Assembly: GCF_900142195.1 (NCBI RefSeq)
Contig: NZ_FRAB01000002.1
Span: 191,170 to 255,169 of the forward strand
From: Paraburkholderia terricola
GTDB lineage: Bacteria > Pseudomonadota > Gammaproteobacteria > Burkholderiales > Burkholderiaceae
Direction of reading: 5' to 3'
DNA length: 64,000 nt
Of this stretch, positions 45,132 to 54,586 are shown piece by piece. Each line of letters begins with the position of its first letter. The stretch's first letter is position 1. Both the position numbers and the translations under genes were made by a program. The notes below the pieces were generated by a model that did no database searches, had not been told where the DNA came from, and saw only the letters and a program-made list of their open reading frames with translations.

Positions 45132-46325
45132 TTACCTGGCGAATTGATCCGGGACTTCGGTTACACGGCGCTGCGACATGTGATTCATCCATTCCGTTCC
45201 ATTCGTTCCAGACGGATGACTTGTGGAAGCTGCGCGCGGCGACCGCGCGATGTCTTGAAGGTGCGTGCCGGCGGACATCGCCACGGACGTGTATTCGTCG
45301 ACGCCAAGCCGCGATGGCTCCAGTGGCGAATAAGATCCCGCCGCCGATGGTTTCGCGAGCGTGTATTGCGTAGTCGAGGGAGCCGCGATAGGCGGGATGT
45401 CATCGTTCGGTGCCGGCTGATACGGAAGCCGCTTTACCGTGCCGTTATGGCTGTTTTGACGGTAGCTCTTGCCGTGCAGGCCGGCAGCCTTCTCGCGAAA
45501 CTTGCTGCGGCGCTGTGAGACGGCCTTGCCCGCTGGGGCCTGCACGGATGAGACGGTGGCGGCGGTTGCGACACGAGCCGTGATTGCATCGGGAGAAGTC
45601 TTTTCGGCATGACGCGACGGAATCGGACCCGTTGGACGCGGTGTGTTGGCCTCCGACGCGGTCGCGACTGCGGACTCCTTGAAAGATCCGGTTGCGTTCG
45701 CGGTTGCATCCGTTGGTGAGGCACCTGCGCTCACATGCGCCGACTGCCCACCCGGCGCTCGCCGATTTGCTTCGCCGTTCGCGGCCGCGTGCTGAGTCGC
45801 TGCTGCGTCAGCCCTGCGATCATCGGCCGACGGTGAGCCGCGATCGACCGTCAACGAACTGCCGAAAATACTGTCGCCAAGTGTCGGGCGAGGGCCCAAC
45901 TGACCGACAGCGATCCATGCAAGCATCGCAGCGCCGCCGAGTGCGCAGGCACCACCCGCTATTGCGCTCCAATGTACCGACGATCCATGCGATTCCGGCT
46001 CGAATGCAGGCATCCTGATTCGCTCGAAGGGCTGCCCTTCAGCGGTAATGGGCGGGAAGTGGTTGGACGGCGCATCGAATACTGTCGGCGCAGTCGCACG
46101 CCGTTCCTCCAGCGGCACCCATTTGCATAGCGAGCGGATGGTCTCTTCGCTCATGCAGAAGGTACGCAGCATCGCTGCGTAGAGCGCCTTGAGTTCCGCA
46201 CGCAAACTGCGGACCGGCGGCAGCAGCGTCCAGTCGTGACCGAAAGACGCCGGCAAGTGGCCAAGCGGGCGCAAGCGCGGCAGCGCCATGGCGCCTACGA
46301 TTGGGGTGAGTGGAATGGTGAGCAT
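45132..46325 (-). CDS. Hypothetical protein with one membrane segment
   Basis: A 397-residue protein I do not recognise. One hydrophobic segment is at about residues 120-142 (SAIAGGACALGGAAMLAWIAVG). The N-terminal part contains an MSEETIRSLCKWVPLEERR segment. After the membrane segment comes about 250 residues of low-complexity Ala/Ser/Thr/Pro sequence with basic patches. It looks like a membrane-anchored protein with a disordered outer part. GGAA lies about 10 bases upstream of the start. A weaker overlapping frame reads through the same region, so coding status is probable, not certain. Confidence 0.55.
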   Translation of the reverse strand: MLTIPLTPIVGAMALPRLRPLGHLPASFGHDWTLLPPVRSLRAELKALYAAMLRTFCMSEETIRSLCKWVPLEERRATAPTVFDAPSNHFPPITAEGQPFERIRMPAFEPESHGSSVHWSAIAGGACALGGAAMLAWIAVGQLGPRPTLGDSIFGSSLTVDRGSPSADDRRADAAATQHAAANGEANRRAPGGQSAHVSAGASPTDATANATGSFKESAVATASEANTPRPTGPIPSRHAEKTSPDAITARVATAATVSSVQAPAGKAVSQRRSKFREKAAGLHGKSYRQNSHNGTVKRLPYQPAPNDDIPPIAAPSTTQYTLAKPSAAGSYSPLEPSRLGVDEYTSVAMSAGTHLQDIARSPRAASTSHPSGTNGTEWMNHMSQRRVTEVPDQFAR

Positions 46326-46623
46326 CGGTCTGTTCCAGCGCCTTTAAGGTAGCCCGCCGATCAGCGGACGCAGGTCTAGGGACTCAGGCTTCAGGACGAT
46401 GCGAGCGAAACGCCTGGCGTGTGTGGGTGGGTCGACGTTGCAGGGAAGTGCCGCGCTCCGGGGAGCACGTGGGCGCGTGGGCGTTTTACTGTGAAGCCAT
46501 CGGAGTGGCGAAGATAATGCCAAGAGGCCGCCGAACAAACGATCGGACTGTTCCGAAAAGCAATGCGGATCGACCTTCGCCCGCGATCGTCTGGCCGACG
46601 ATCAAACGACGCGCGCGCCTGTT
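46326..46623. other. Intergenic region
   Basis: About 300 bases between the hypothetical protein start and the GNAT gene stop. Small open frames exist but none shows family-like sequence or a ribosome site. Confidence 0.4.
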
Positions 46624-47148
46624 TTATCGATCCAGCCGGTACACATAGCGCAAGGCGGTAATATCCACGCCGCCCATATGATCCGGCTCCGCGCCGACGA
46701 ACTGCCAGCCTTGCCGCTCGTAGAAGCCGATCGCCGACGTATTGCCTTCGAGCACATACAGATATAACTGCGCCTCGCCTTGCGCGCGAGCCCAATCCTC
46801 GGCGGCGCGCATCAACAGCTTGCCCGCACCGATGCCCTGGTACGCGGGCAACGCGTGCAGGTTGTCCAGCAGCACGCCCCACGCGGAGTCCGGTTGTCGT
46901 TCCACGCAGACGAAACCGATCGGCTCGCCCGCCAACTCGGCGATCAGTACGGCGCGGCGCTCGCCGCCCGGTGCGCTCAGTCGGGCTTCCCAATAGGCGG
47001 CACGCTCCCGCGTGACTTCGCCGTCGAGGAAGGCGTCCGGCAGCAGGCCGCGATAGGTGGCCTGCCAACTGGTGCTGTGGATCGATGCAATGAGCGCGCA
47101 GTCCGCGAGGGTCGCGGGGCGCAGCGAAAGAGCGCGGGTGGTTTGCAT
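46624..47148 (-). CDS. GNAT family N-acetyltransferase
   Basis: A 174-residue acetyltransferase. The acetyl-CoA loop (Q/R-x-x-G-x-G/A) reads YQGIGAGKLLMRAAEDWA, preceded by LLDNLHALPAY and followed by LYLYVLEGNTSAIGFYERQGW, the standard motif order A then B. Probable substrate unknown. It is divergent from the citrate-type symporter. Confidence 0.9.
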   Translation of the reverse strand: MQTTRALSLRPATLADCALIASIHSTSWQATYRGLLPDAFLDGEVTRERAAYWEARLSAPGGERRAVLIAELAGEPIGFVCVERQPDSAWGVLLDNLHALPAYQGIGAGKLLMRAAEDWARAQGEAQLYLYVLEGNTSAIGFYERQGWQFVGAEPDHMGGVDITALRYVYRLDR

Positions 47149-47452
47149 CGGTAGTGCTCGACGAAAGTGCTGGCTGCAAAGTTTACCGCGAGGTTACGAC
47201 GGCGCTGTTCGGTAATGAAACTGTATGAATTACGCCACAGCGCAATCAACGCTAACATTATGCGGACGGGGTTTCGCGTGATTCACAACGTTTACCCTGA
47301 TACCACGCAAATGATTTGAATAAGAGAATGCAGCGCCCCCGGCGCGTCCGCTCTTCTATCCGCGCGTGGCATCCGCTTGCCGAATCCCATGGATCGTACC
47401 AACTGCCTGATCGCCGCGCGCACGCATGGCGAAGGGCTCATTAGAGAGTGTC
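47149..47452. other. Intergenic region between divergent genes
   Basis: About 300 bases that should hold promoters for the GNAT gene and the MFS symporter. Moderately AT-rich around 47215-47330. No clear operator visible. Confidence 0.4.
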
Positions 47453-48754
47453 ATGTCTACTGCGTCACACGCCGCTTCCTCATCGCAAGAATCCAAGTTC
47501 AAGACAGTTTTCCGCGTCGTCAGCGGCAACTTTCTTGAGATGTACGATTTCATGGTCTATGGCTATTACGCCTCCGCGATCGCCAAGACCTACTTTCCGA
47601 GCGGCAACGAATTCGCTTCGCTGATGCTGTCGCTGTCGGTGTTCGGCGCGGGCTTCCTGATGCGGCCGCTCGGCGCGATTGTCCTCGGCGCCTACATCGA
47701 CCATCACGGCCGCCGCAAGGGCCTGATCCTCACGCTCGCCCTGATGGCGCTCGGCACGCTCACGGTCGCGGCGATCCCAGGCTACGCGACGATCGGCGTG
47801 CTCGCGCCGGTGCTCGTGCTGTTCGGCCGTCTGCTGCAAGGCTTCTCCGCCGGCGTGGAGCTGGGCGGCGTTTCCGTGTATCTGTCGGAGATCGCCACCA
47901 AGGGCAACAAGGGCTTTTATTGCGCGTGGCAGTCGGGCAGTCAGCAGGTTGCCGTGGTGTTCGCCGCGCTGATCGGCGTGGTGCTCAACAAGATGCTGCC
48001 GGCGGACCAGATGGTCGCCTGGGGCTGGCGCGTGCCGTTCCTCATTGGCTGTCTGATCGTGCCGTTTTTGTTCCTGATCCGCCGTTCGCTGAAGGAAACC
48101 GAGGAGTTCGAGGCGCGCAAGCATCATCCGGGCATGGGTGAGATCGTGAAGACGATGGCCGCCAACTGGGGCACCGTGCTCGGCGGCATGGGCATGGTCA
48201 TCATGACCACCGTGTCGTTCTACATGATCACCGCGTACACGCCGACCTTCGGCAAGGAAGTGCTTAAGCTCTCGTCGATCGATACGCTCGTCGTCACCGT
48301 CTGCATCGGCTTGTCGAACCTGATCTGGCTGCCGCTCGCGGGTGCGCTGTCGGACCGCATCGGCCGCCGTCCGGTGCTGCTCGCCTTCACCGCGCTGACG
48401 ATCGTCACCGCCTATCCGGCGCTGCAATGGCTGGTCGCGGAGCCTTCCTTCGCGCGGCTGCTGGGCGTCGAACTGTGGCTGTCGTTCCTGTACGGCAGCT
48501 ATAACGGCGCGATGGTCGTCGCGCTGACCGAGGTCATGCCTGTCGAAGTTCGTACGGCCGGCTTCTCTCTGGCTTACAGCCTGGCGACGACGATCGGCGG
48601 CTTCACGCCGGCTATTTCGACGCTGCTGATTCACGACACGGGCAACAAGGCCGCGCCTGGTCTGTTCCTGGGCCTTGCGGCGGTCTGTGGGCTGGTTGCG
48701 ACGCTGGCGCTGTATCGCACGCCGGGATCACGCGATCAGTATCGGACGGCCTGA
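47453..48754 (+). CDS. MFS citrate/tricarballylate-type proton symporter
   Basis: A 433-residue transporter of the metabolite:H+ symporter group, with 12 predicted membrane segments. The N-terminus reads [27 protein letters not shown], and [10 protein letters not shown] is the characteristic loop 2-3. The length and sequence fit CitA/TcuC, which take up citrate or tricarballylate. The start at 47453 has GAGAG upstream; nine codons earlier is another Met with no such site. A strong two-way terminator follows. Confidence 0.88.
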   Translation: MSTASHAASSSQESKFKTVFRVVSGNFLEMYDFMVYGYYASAIAKTYFPSGNEFASLMLSLSVFGAGFLMRPLGAIVLGAYIDHHGRRKGLILTLALMALGTLTVAAIPGYATIGVLAPVLVLFGRLLQGFSAGVELGGVSVYLSEIATKGNKGFYCAWQSGSQQVAVVFAALIGVVLNKMLPADQMVAWGWRVPFLIGCLIVPFLFLIRRSLKETEEFEARKHHPGMGEIVKTMAANWGTVLGGMGMVIMTTVSFYMITAYTPTFGKEVLKLSSIDTLVVTVCIGLSNLIWLPLAGALSDRIGRRPVLLAFTALTIVTAYPALQWLVAEPSFARLLGVELWLSFLYGSYNGAMVVALTEVMPVEVRTAGFSLAYSLATTIGGFTPAISTLLIHDTGNKAAPGLFLGLAAVCGLVATLALYRTPGSRDQYRTA

Positions 48755-48780
48755 CGGTCGCCCGTTCATTCGGGCAATAG

Positions 48781-48822
48781 AAGAAAAACCCCGCGTTCGT
48801 GAGAACGCGGGGTTTTTCTTTT
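48781..48822. terminator. Bidirectional terminator
   Basis: An 18-bp perfect stem (AAGAAAAACCCCGCGTTC / GAACGCGGGGTTTTTCTT) with a T-rich tail on both strands. It lies between the convergent MFS gene and TPR gene. Confidence 0.9.
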
Positions 48823-48882
48823 GCCGCTGCCGAGGCAACGCGATCGCCGCGATCGCCGAACGACGCAGGGCGAACGGCGCGC

Positions 48883-50730
48883 CTAGCCGCGGCGCAATTC
48901 GTCCGCCACCGCCTCGACCACCTCACCCCATGCGCCAGGCCGCGGCTGACGCGCGAGCGTCGCGCCCGGATACCAGGGACTGCGCGTCTCGCCGGCAAAC
49001 CAGCGCCAATCCGCGGCGAACGGCAGCATCAGCCAGAGCGGCTTGCGCAGCGCGCCGGTAAGGTGAGCGATGGACGTATCCACCGACACCACCGCGTCGA
49101 GCCGCGCGATGATCGCCGCGGTGTCCGCGAAATCGCCGATCCGCTCGTCGAAACGATGAATCGACGCCGCCCGCGAATGTGCGTCGAGCGCCGCACGTTC
49201 CTCGGCGCTCAGTTCCGGTTGCAGCACGATCCAGTCGATGCCGTCGAGCGCGAAGAGCGGATCGAGCGCGGCGAGCGGCATCGAACGTGTTTCGTTTTGC
49301 TGGATGCGTCCCGACCACGCGATGCCGATCTTGCGTTTTGCCTGACCGCCGAGCGAGCCGCGCCATTTGCGGGCATAGGCGGGCGGCACGCTGAGGTAGG
49401 GCGTGCGGGCCGGAATGGTGTCGTAGGTGGTGCCGAGCGCGAGCGGCAAGCTCAGCAGCGGGCAGTGCAGATCCGCGGCGGGGCGCGGCGCGCCCTGGGC
49501 GATCAGCGTGACGCGCCAGGCTTCCGCAGCCGTCGCCAGCAGCGGCAGCAGTTGCGGCTGCACTTCGAGCACGACGCGCGCCGCGCGCTGCGCGGCCAGC
49601 GGGACGAAGCGCACGAATTGCAGCGTATCGCCGAAACCCTGTTCGGCATGAATGAACAGCGTGCGCTGTTCGATCGGCTCGCCGTGCCAGCGCGGCAGCG
49701 TCTGGATCGCCGGTTGCGCCATCGTTTGCAGCCGCCATTCGTATTCCGGCAGTCCGCGTGTGAAATCGCGCAATGCGAGCCATGCCAGCGCGCGGTTCAT
49801 GTGCGCGCTCGCGAGGTCGGGGCGCAAGCGCAACGCCTGGTCGAACGCGCGCACGGCCGTGGCGTGCGCGCCGAGCGCCTGATGCGCGGCGCCGAGGCTC
49901 AGCCATGCGAGCGCGAATTGCGGATCGAGACCGACCGCGCGCTCCAGATACGGCAGCGCCTGCGCATGACGCCCCAACGCCGCGAGCGCATTGCCCATGC
50001 CGTAGATGGCCGGCGGCAGGTTCGGCTGCAAGGCGAGCGCGGCCTCGAATGACGCGACCGCTTCGGCGTGACGGCCGGTGGCGTCGAAGGTATTGGCGAG
50101 ATTGAAGTGCGCGGCGACGAAGCGCGGCTCGGCGGCGAGCGCGGCCTGGAAGCACGGAATCGCCTCGTCCGCGCGACCCAGCGCGTTCAGCGACATGCCC
50201 ATGTTATTGAGCGCGCCCGCGTGGCCGGGACGCAGTTCGAGCGCGCGCTGGAACGACGCGATCGCCTCCGTGTGGCGTCCGAGCGCGTGCAGCGCATTGC
50301 CGAGGTTGTTGTGCGACGAGGCGTCGTTCGGTTGCAGGCGCAGCGATTTCGCGAAGGCATCGGCGGCGTCTTCATGACGGCCCGCGGCGGCATAGGCGTT
50401 GCCGAGGTTGTAGTGCGCCATCGGGAAGGACGGCGCCAGCGTCAGCGCGTTGCGGAATCGTTCGATGGCGTCCTCGAGTTTGCCGAGCGCCTTCAGGGCG
50501 TTGCCGAGATTCAGTTGCAGCGCGGCGTCTTGCGGGCGCAGGTTCACCGCGCGCCGCACGAGCTCGGCGGCTTCGGCGTGCTGGCCTTGCTGGTGGCGCA
50601 GAACGCCCAGCAGATGCAACGCATCGACGTGCGCGGGATTGCCGTCGAGCGTCGCGCGGTAGCCGCGTTCGGCGTCGTCGAGGCGGCCGTCACGATGCGC
50701 CGCGAAAGCGCGGTCAAATACAGGTTGCAT
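48883..50730 (-). CDS. TPR-repeat glycosyltransferase-like protein
   Basis: A 615-residue protein. About residues 10-330 contain roughly nine tetratricopeptide repeats with the usual LGNALxALGRHxEAIxxFxxAL pattern. The last about 250 residues resemble a GT-B C-terminal domain with KRKIGIAWSGRIQQN and DTSIAHLTGALRKPLWLML, as seen in family 9/41-like transferases. It may modify a surface protein or polysaccharide; acceptor unknown. Start at 50730 by the MQPVFDRAF-style N-terminus; no strong ribosome site is present. Confidence 0.85.
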   Translation of the reverse strand: MQPVFDRAFAAHRDGRLDDAERGYRATLDGNPAHVDALHLLGVLRHQQGQHAEAAELVRRAVNLRPQDAALQLNLGNALKALGKLEDAIERFRNALTLAPSFPMAHYNLGNAYAAAGRHEDAADAFAKSLRLQPNDASSHNNLGNALHALGRHTEAIASFQRALELRPGHAGALNNMGMSLNALGRADEAIPCFQAALAAEPRFVAAHFNLANTFDATGRHAEAVASFEAALALQPNLPPAIYGMGNALAALGRHAQALPYLERAVGLDPQFALAWLSLGAAHQALGAHATAVRAFDQALRLRPDLASAHMNRALAWLALRDFTRGLPEYEWRLQTMAQPAIQTLPRWHGEPIEQRTLFIHAEQGFGDTLQFVRFVPLAAQRAARVVLEVQPQLLPLLATAAEAWRVTLIAQGAPRPAADLHCPLLSLPLALGTTYDTIPARTPYLSVPPAYARKWRGSLGGQAKRKIGIAWSGRIQQNETRSMPLAALDPLFALDGIDWIVLQPELSAEERAALDAHSRAASIHRFDERIGDFADTAAIIARLDAVVSVDTSIAHLTGALRKPLWLMLPFAADWRWFAGETRSPWYPGATLARQPRPGAWGEVVEAVADELRRG

Positions 50731-50826
50731 GACGGGGAAGGGTGGGCCGGATGAAACGAACCGCCGCATTTTCCCACACTCGCCGGACCGCGCTGCGATT
50801 TGACCGGTCGTCTCAATAATGTATAA

Positions 50827-50850
50827 CGTATGAATACCTGTTCATATGTA
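50827..50850 (+). promoter_or_regulatory. SmtB/ArsR-type zinc operator
   Basis: The minus strand reads ATATGAACAGGTATTCATAC. This has the TGAACA-N2-TATTCA core of known SmtB/CzrA-type operators and is also a perfect hexamer palindrome, TATGAA-N6-TTCATA. It lies about 20 bases upstream of the ArsR-family gene start and would overlap its promoter, so the repressor likely controls its own operon. Confidence 0.75.
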
Positions 50851-50870
50851 CGCTCACGCTACCGCCTGTC

Positions 50871-51218
50871 ATGGTTTCTTCCGCGCCGCCGAGCAGCCCT
50901 GAAGAGCGTTCCGCGGACACCCTCGTGCCGCTGGCCGATCTGTTCCGCCTGCTCGGCGACCCGACGCGGTTGCGCATCGTGCTGGCGTGCGCCGACGAAC
51001 GGCGCGCGGTCGGCGCGCTGGCGCAGGCGCTGCGTCTATCGCCGTCGCTGGTGAGCCACCACTTGCGGCTGCTGCGCGCCGCGCGAATCGTGCGCGCGGA
51101 GCGGCAGGGCAAGCAGGTGTTCTACCTCGCCGCGGACCGCCACATCAGCGCGATGCTGGCCGGGATGCTCGAGCACGTGGCCGAACCGGCCAGCGAATTT
51201 CCTCTGGATTCGACATGA
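50871..51218 (+). CDS. ArsR/SmtB-family zinc-type repressor
   Basis: A 115-residue winged-helix metalloregulator. The recognition helix is LRLSPSLVSHHLRLLRAARIVRA. The C-terminal helix carries D89, H91, H102 and E105, which matches the alpha-5 zinc site spacing of SmtB (D-x-H-x10-H-x2-E) exactly. It is therefore predicted to release DNA when Zn2+ binds. The gene lies upstream of, and overlaps by four bases, a cation diffusion facilitator. Start at 50871 (MVSSAPPSS). Confidence 0.93.
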   Translation: MVSSAPPSSPEERSADTLVPLADLFRLLGDPTRLRIVLACADERRAVGALAQALRLSPSLVSHHLRLLRAARIVRAERQGKQVFYLAADRHISAMLAGMLEHVAEPASEFPLDST

Positions 51219-52345
51219 AGAACAACGTTGCCCCGAACCGCCCTGACGACGAGCGCGAGGACGAACACGTCGGCCATAGCCACAGCCACGGTGGCGGTAG
51301 CCACAGCGACGGCAGCCACAGCGACGGCAGCCACAGCAGCGGCAGCCACAGCAGCGGCAGCCACAGCAGCGGCAGCCACAGCAGCGGCAGCCACAGCAGC
51401 GGCAGCCACAGCAGCGGCAGCCACAGCGACGCCCACCACGCCCACGCCCACGCCCACGCGCCCGCCGCCGGCCACGGTCGCGCATTCGCGCTCGCCGTCG
51501 CGCTGAACGTCGCGATCGTGATGATGCAAGCCGTCTACGGCGTGATCGCGCATTCCACCGCGCTACTCGCCGACGCCGGCCACAACCTCTCCGACGTACT
51601 CGGCCTCCTGCTCGCGTGGGGCGCCACATGGCTCGCCACGCGGCGTCCGTCGGCACGCTTCACGTTCGGTTTCGGGAGCTCGTCGATTCTCGCGTCGCTT
51701 GCCAACGCGGCGCTGCTGCTGTTCGCGTGCGGCGTGATCGTCGCCGAGGCGATCGGGCGCCTGATGAATCCGGCGCCGGTCGCCGGACTCGCGGTGTTCG
51801 TCGTCGCCACCGTGGGCATGGTGGTCAACGGGATTTCCGCATGGCTTTTCATGCGCGGTCAGAAGGAAGACCTGAACATTCGCGGCGCCTTCCTGCACAT
51901 GGCCGCGGATGCCGGCGTCTCCGCGGCGGTCGCGCTCAGCGGCCTCGCGATTCTCTACACCAACTGGACGTGGCTCGACCCGGTGATGAGCCTGCTCGTG
52001 GTCGCGGTGATCGTGTACGGCACGTGGGGTCTGCTGCGCGATTCGGCGCATCTCGCGCTCGACGCCGTGCCGCCGGGCGTCGATATGCAGCGCATTCGCG
52101 ACTATCTTGCGGATCAGCCGGGCGTCGTCGACGTGCACGATCTTCACGTCTGGGCGCTGTCGACTACCGGCAACGCGCTCAGCGCACATCTGGTGATGCC
52201 GGCGGGCCATCCCGGCGACGAATCGCTCGACGGCATCGTCGTCACGCTGCGCGAACGTTTTTCGATGCAGCATGCGACGCTGCAAGTCGACCTCGGCACG
52301 ACCGAGCATCGTTGCGCGATGGACCATCCGCCGCATGCGCATTGA
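51215..52345 (+). CDS. Cation diffusion facilitator zinc exporter (CzcD/ZitB-like) with His-repeat N-terminus
   Basis: A 376-residue inner-membrane antiporter. Six membrane segments start at about residue 90. The zinc-site helices carry HxxxD motifs, e.g. LLADAGHNLSDVLGL and FLHMAADAGVSAAVAL. The C-terminal cytoplasmic domain has VDVHDLHVWALSTTGNALSAHLVM. The first about 85 residues are dominated by histidine and serine, including nine GSHSS/GSHSD units, and probably bind metal. It exports Zn2+ (maybe Co2+/Cd2+). The start overlaps the repressor stop (ATGA), so they share one mRNA. Confidence 0.92.
   Translation: MKNNVAPNRPDDEREDEHVGHSHSHGGGSHSDGSHSDGSHSSGSHSSGSHSSGSHSSGSHSSGSHSSGSHSDAHHAHAHAHAPAAGHGRAFALAVALNVAIVMMQAVYGVIAHSTALLADAGHNLSDVLGLLLAWGATWLATRRPSARFTFGFGSSSILASLANAALLLFACGVIVAEAIGRLMNPAPVAGLAVFVVATVGMVVNGISAWLFMRGQKEDLNIRGAFLHMAADAGVSAAVALSGLAILYTNWTWLDPVMSLLVVAVIVYGTWGLLRDSAHLALDAVPPGVDMQRIRDYLADQPGVVDVHDLHVWALSTTGNALSAHLVMPAGHPGDESLDGIVVTLRERFSMQHATLQVDLGTTEHRCAMDHPPHAH
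51296..51430 (+). repeat. 15-bp in-frame tandem repeat, 9 copies (GSHSS/GSHSD)
   Basis: Nine 15-base units, mostly GGCAGCCACAGCAGC, encode GSHSD-GSHSD-(GSHSS)6-GSHSD in the N-terminus of the CDF exporter. Six inner units are identical, which suggests recent slippage. It has no spacers, so it is not a CRISPR. Confidence 0.97.
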
Positions 52346-52482
52346 CGCGCGGCACACGCACGGCATCGCGACGAAGCGCAACAGCCGCACACTTGTCCGC
52401 GCCCCCGCGATTGATGCGGCGCACCGTTGAGCAAGCGGTTGGCGGCGTACACTAGAGCGCACCGTTGTCTCCGGAGTTCTGC

Positions 52483-54216
52483 ATGGACGCTGCTGCAAAC
52501 GACGCGTCGCCGGTGCTGATCGTCGGGGCGGGGCCCACCGGGCTTGCCGCGGCGATGAGTCTCGCGCGTGCCCACATCCCCGTGCGTCTGATCGACAAAG
52601 CGATGCGACCGAACCCGTACTCGCGGGCCATCGGCATCCAGGCGCGCACGCTCGAACTACTCGAGCAGCATCGGCTGGTCGAGCGGTTTCTGGAACGGGG
52701 TCATCGCGCGCGTGCCGCTAACCTTTTTTCCAACGGCATGCGGCTCGCGCAGCTCGATTTCGATCCGCTGCACACGCGCTATCCGTATCTGCTGTTTCTC
52801 GATCAGTCGGTGACTGAACGTCTGCTGACCGAGCATCTGGCGGAGTTCGGCGTGACGGTCGAACGGGGCGTCGAACTGACCATGTTTTCGCAGGGCGCCG
52901 CGGGCATTCAGGCGACGCTGCGGCGCGCGGACGGCCACACGGAAACGCTGCGTCCGTCGTACATGATCGCCGCCGACGGCGCGCACAGCGCGATCCGTCA
53001 TCGGCTGGGTTTGAGCTTCACGGGCAAGACCTTCGAGCAGACTTTCCTGCTCGCCGATCTGCACGCCGAAACCGATTGGCCCGAAGACGAATTCCATATT
53101 TTCGCTTCCGGCGAGGGCCTGGTCGCGTTGTTTCCGATGGGCCATGGCCGGCATCGTCTGATCGCGGATCATGCGGCCGAGCCTGCTGGCGGCGTGTCGC
53201 GCGCCATGCTCGCGACGCCCGCGGTGCTGGGCGAGCCGCCGCTCAACAGCGTGCCGGCGCCGTCGCTCGAAGCATGCAAGGCGCTGATCGCGCGGCGCGT
53301 GCGCGAACGAGTCGACGTGTCGGATCTCGCGTGGTCGTCGTATTTTCATGTGAACAGCCGGATGGTCGAGCGGCTGCGCGTCGGCCGCATCTTCCTCGCG
53401 GGCGACGCCGCGCACGTCCACAGTCCGGCCGGCGCGCAAGGCATGAACACGGGCATTCAGGAAGCGTTCAATCTCGGCTGGAAGCTCGCGCTCGTTTTAA
53501 AGGGCGCGGCGCCGGACCGTTTGCTCGACACCTATCATCTCGAACGTCATCCAATCGAACGCGACGTGCTGCGGCAGACCGGCTTCATCACGCAGATGGC
53601 CGAGGCCGATCATGGGCCGTTGAAGCTGCTGCGCGAGCGCGTGATGCCGGTGCTCGCCGCGCTTGGGCCGCTGCGCGATGCGGCGCGCCTGACCATCAGC
53701 GAGTTGTCGATCCAGTACCGGCGCAGTCCGCTTACGTTTGAACGCGTGCTCGACGGCGGCCCGCGTGCCGGCGAAAGGGCGCCCGATGCGCTGGTGCATG
53801 TGGTGGACGGACCGCTCGGCCGCGCGCCGGGCGTCGGCTGCATTTACGATCTGCACGACCCGGCGTTCTTCTCGCTGTTCCTGCTGGTGCCGCCGTTGCC
53901 CGTCGACGAAACGCCGCTCGATCCCGCGGCGAAGCACGCGCCGCCGCCGGACGCGGAACTGGAGCGGCTCGCCGCCGAAGTGGAGACGTTGCTGCCGGGC
54001 GCGGTGCGCATCTGGCGCATCACGGATACGACCGGCGACGGCGGTCCCGCGCTCGCCGAATCGTATGGACGCACGCGGCCGTCGTTCTATCTGGTGCGGC
54101 CGGACGGCTACATCAGCGCGCGCGGGCGCACCGGCTCCGATCTACACGGCCTGGCGCGGCACTGCGAAGCGTGGTTTGCGGTGAGTGGCGAGATACCGGA
54201 GCAGGCGGCCCTGTGA
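52483..54216 (+). CDS. FAD-dependent aromatic monooxygenase (phenol hydroxylase/TfdB type)
   Basis: A 577-residue flavoprotein hydroxylase. GxGxxG is in LIVGAGPTGLAAAMSLA, the conserved DG motif in MIAADGAHSAIRHRLG, and the GD motif in FLAGDAAHVHSPAGAQGMNTGIQ. The C-terminal thioredoxin-like part is present. It hydroxylates an aromatic ring using NAD(P)H and O2; the substrate is unknown. ATG at 52483 has GGAG upstream; an ATG 18 bases earlier is less favoured. The -10-like TACACT lies at 52449-52454. Confidence 0.88.
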   Translation: MDAAANDASPVLIVGAGPTGLAAAMSLARAHIPVRLIDKAMRPNPYSRAIGIQARTLELLEQHRLVERFLERGHRARAANLFSNGMRLAQLDFDPLHTRYPYLLFLDQSVTERLLTEHLAEFGVTVERGVELTMFSQGAAGIQATLRRADGHTETLRPSYMIAADGAHSAIRHRLGLSFTGKTFEQTFLLADLHAETDWPEDEFHIFASGEGLVALFPMGHGRHRLIADHAAEPAGGVSRAMLATPAVLGEPPLNSVPAPSLEACKALIARRVRERVDVSDLAWSSYFHVNSRMVERLRVGRIFLAGDAAHVHSPAGAQGMNTGIQEAFNLGWKLALVLKGAAPDRLLDTYHLERHPIERDVLRQTGFITQMAEADHGPLKLLRERVMPVLAALGPLRDAARLTISELSIQYRRSPLTFERVLDGGPRAGERAPDALVHVVDGPLGRAPGVGCIYDLHDPAFFSLFLLVPPLPVDETPLDPAAKHAPPPDAELERLAAEVETLLPGAVRIWRITDTTGDGGPALAESYGRTRPSFYLVRPDGYISARGRTGSDLHGLARHCEAWFAVSGEIPEQAAL

Positions 54217-54327
54217 GGGGCCGCCTCGCGTGCTGGCTGCGGGGTGTTGCGGTGGGTTGCGGTGGGGTGACGGGCGGGCGGCAATTGCCGCCCGCTTGCG
54301 CCAAAACATGGCGACAGCCGCGCCTGC

Positions 54328-54579
54328 TCAGGCCGTGGCGGGCGCAGCCGGCGTCAGCGCCTCACGATGCTTGACGAGCGCTTCCTTGACGATCGCCGAC
54401 ATCGCAATGCCGTCGGCGTCCGGGTGATCCAGCGACGCCAGCAATGCGCGCCGCATGCGCGGCTCCCAGAAGCGGTGGATATGATCGGCGACGCCGGCGA
54501 GTGCTTCGTCGTGATCCGGCATCGACTCGAAAAACTCGCCGATCCGGTTCGCCATGTCGATCAGGTTCTGCTTGTCCAT
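54328..54579 (-). CDS. fdsD: Formate dehydrogenase delta subunit
   Basis: An 83-residue protein of the FdsD family: MDKQNLIDMANRIGEFFESM then HIHRFWEPRMRRALLASLD. It is needed for active NAD-dependent formate dehydrogenase in related bacteria, with a chaperone or structural role. It starts 7 bases after the fdsA stop, with no fdsC between them. Confidence 0.92.
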   Translation of the reverse strand: MDKQNLIDMANRIGEFFESMPDHDEALAGVADHIHRFWEPRMRRALLASLDHPDADGIAMSAIVKEALVKHREALTPAAPATA

Positions 54580-54586
54580 GCTCGCC

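Noticed and set aside
51296..51430. Regular repeat that could be taken for a CRISPR array
   Set aside because: Units are directly adjacent with no spacers and encode an in-frame His/Ser tract. The same applies to the GCCAAC repeat at 10645-10716.
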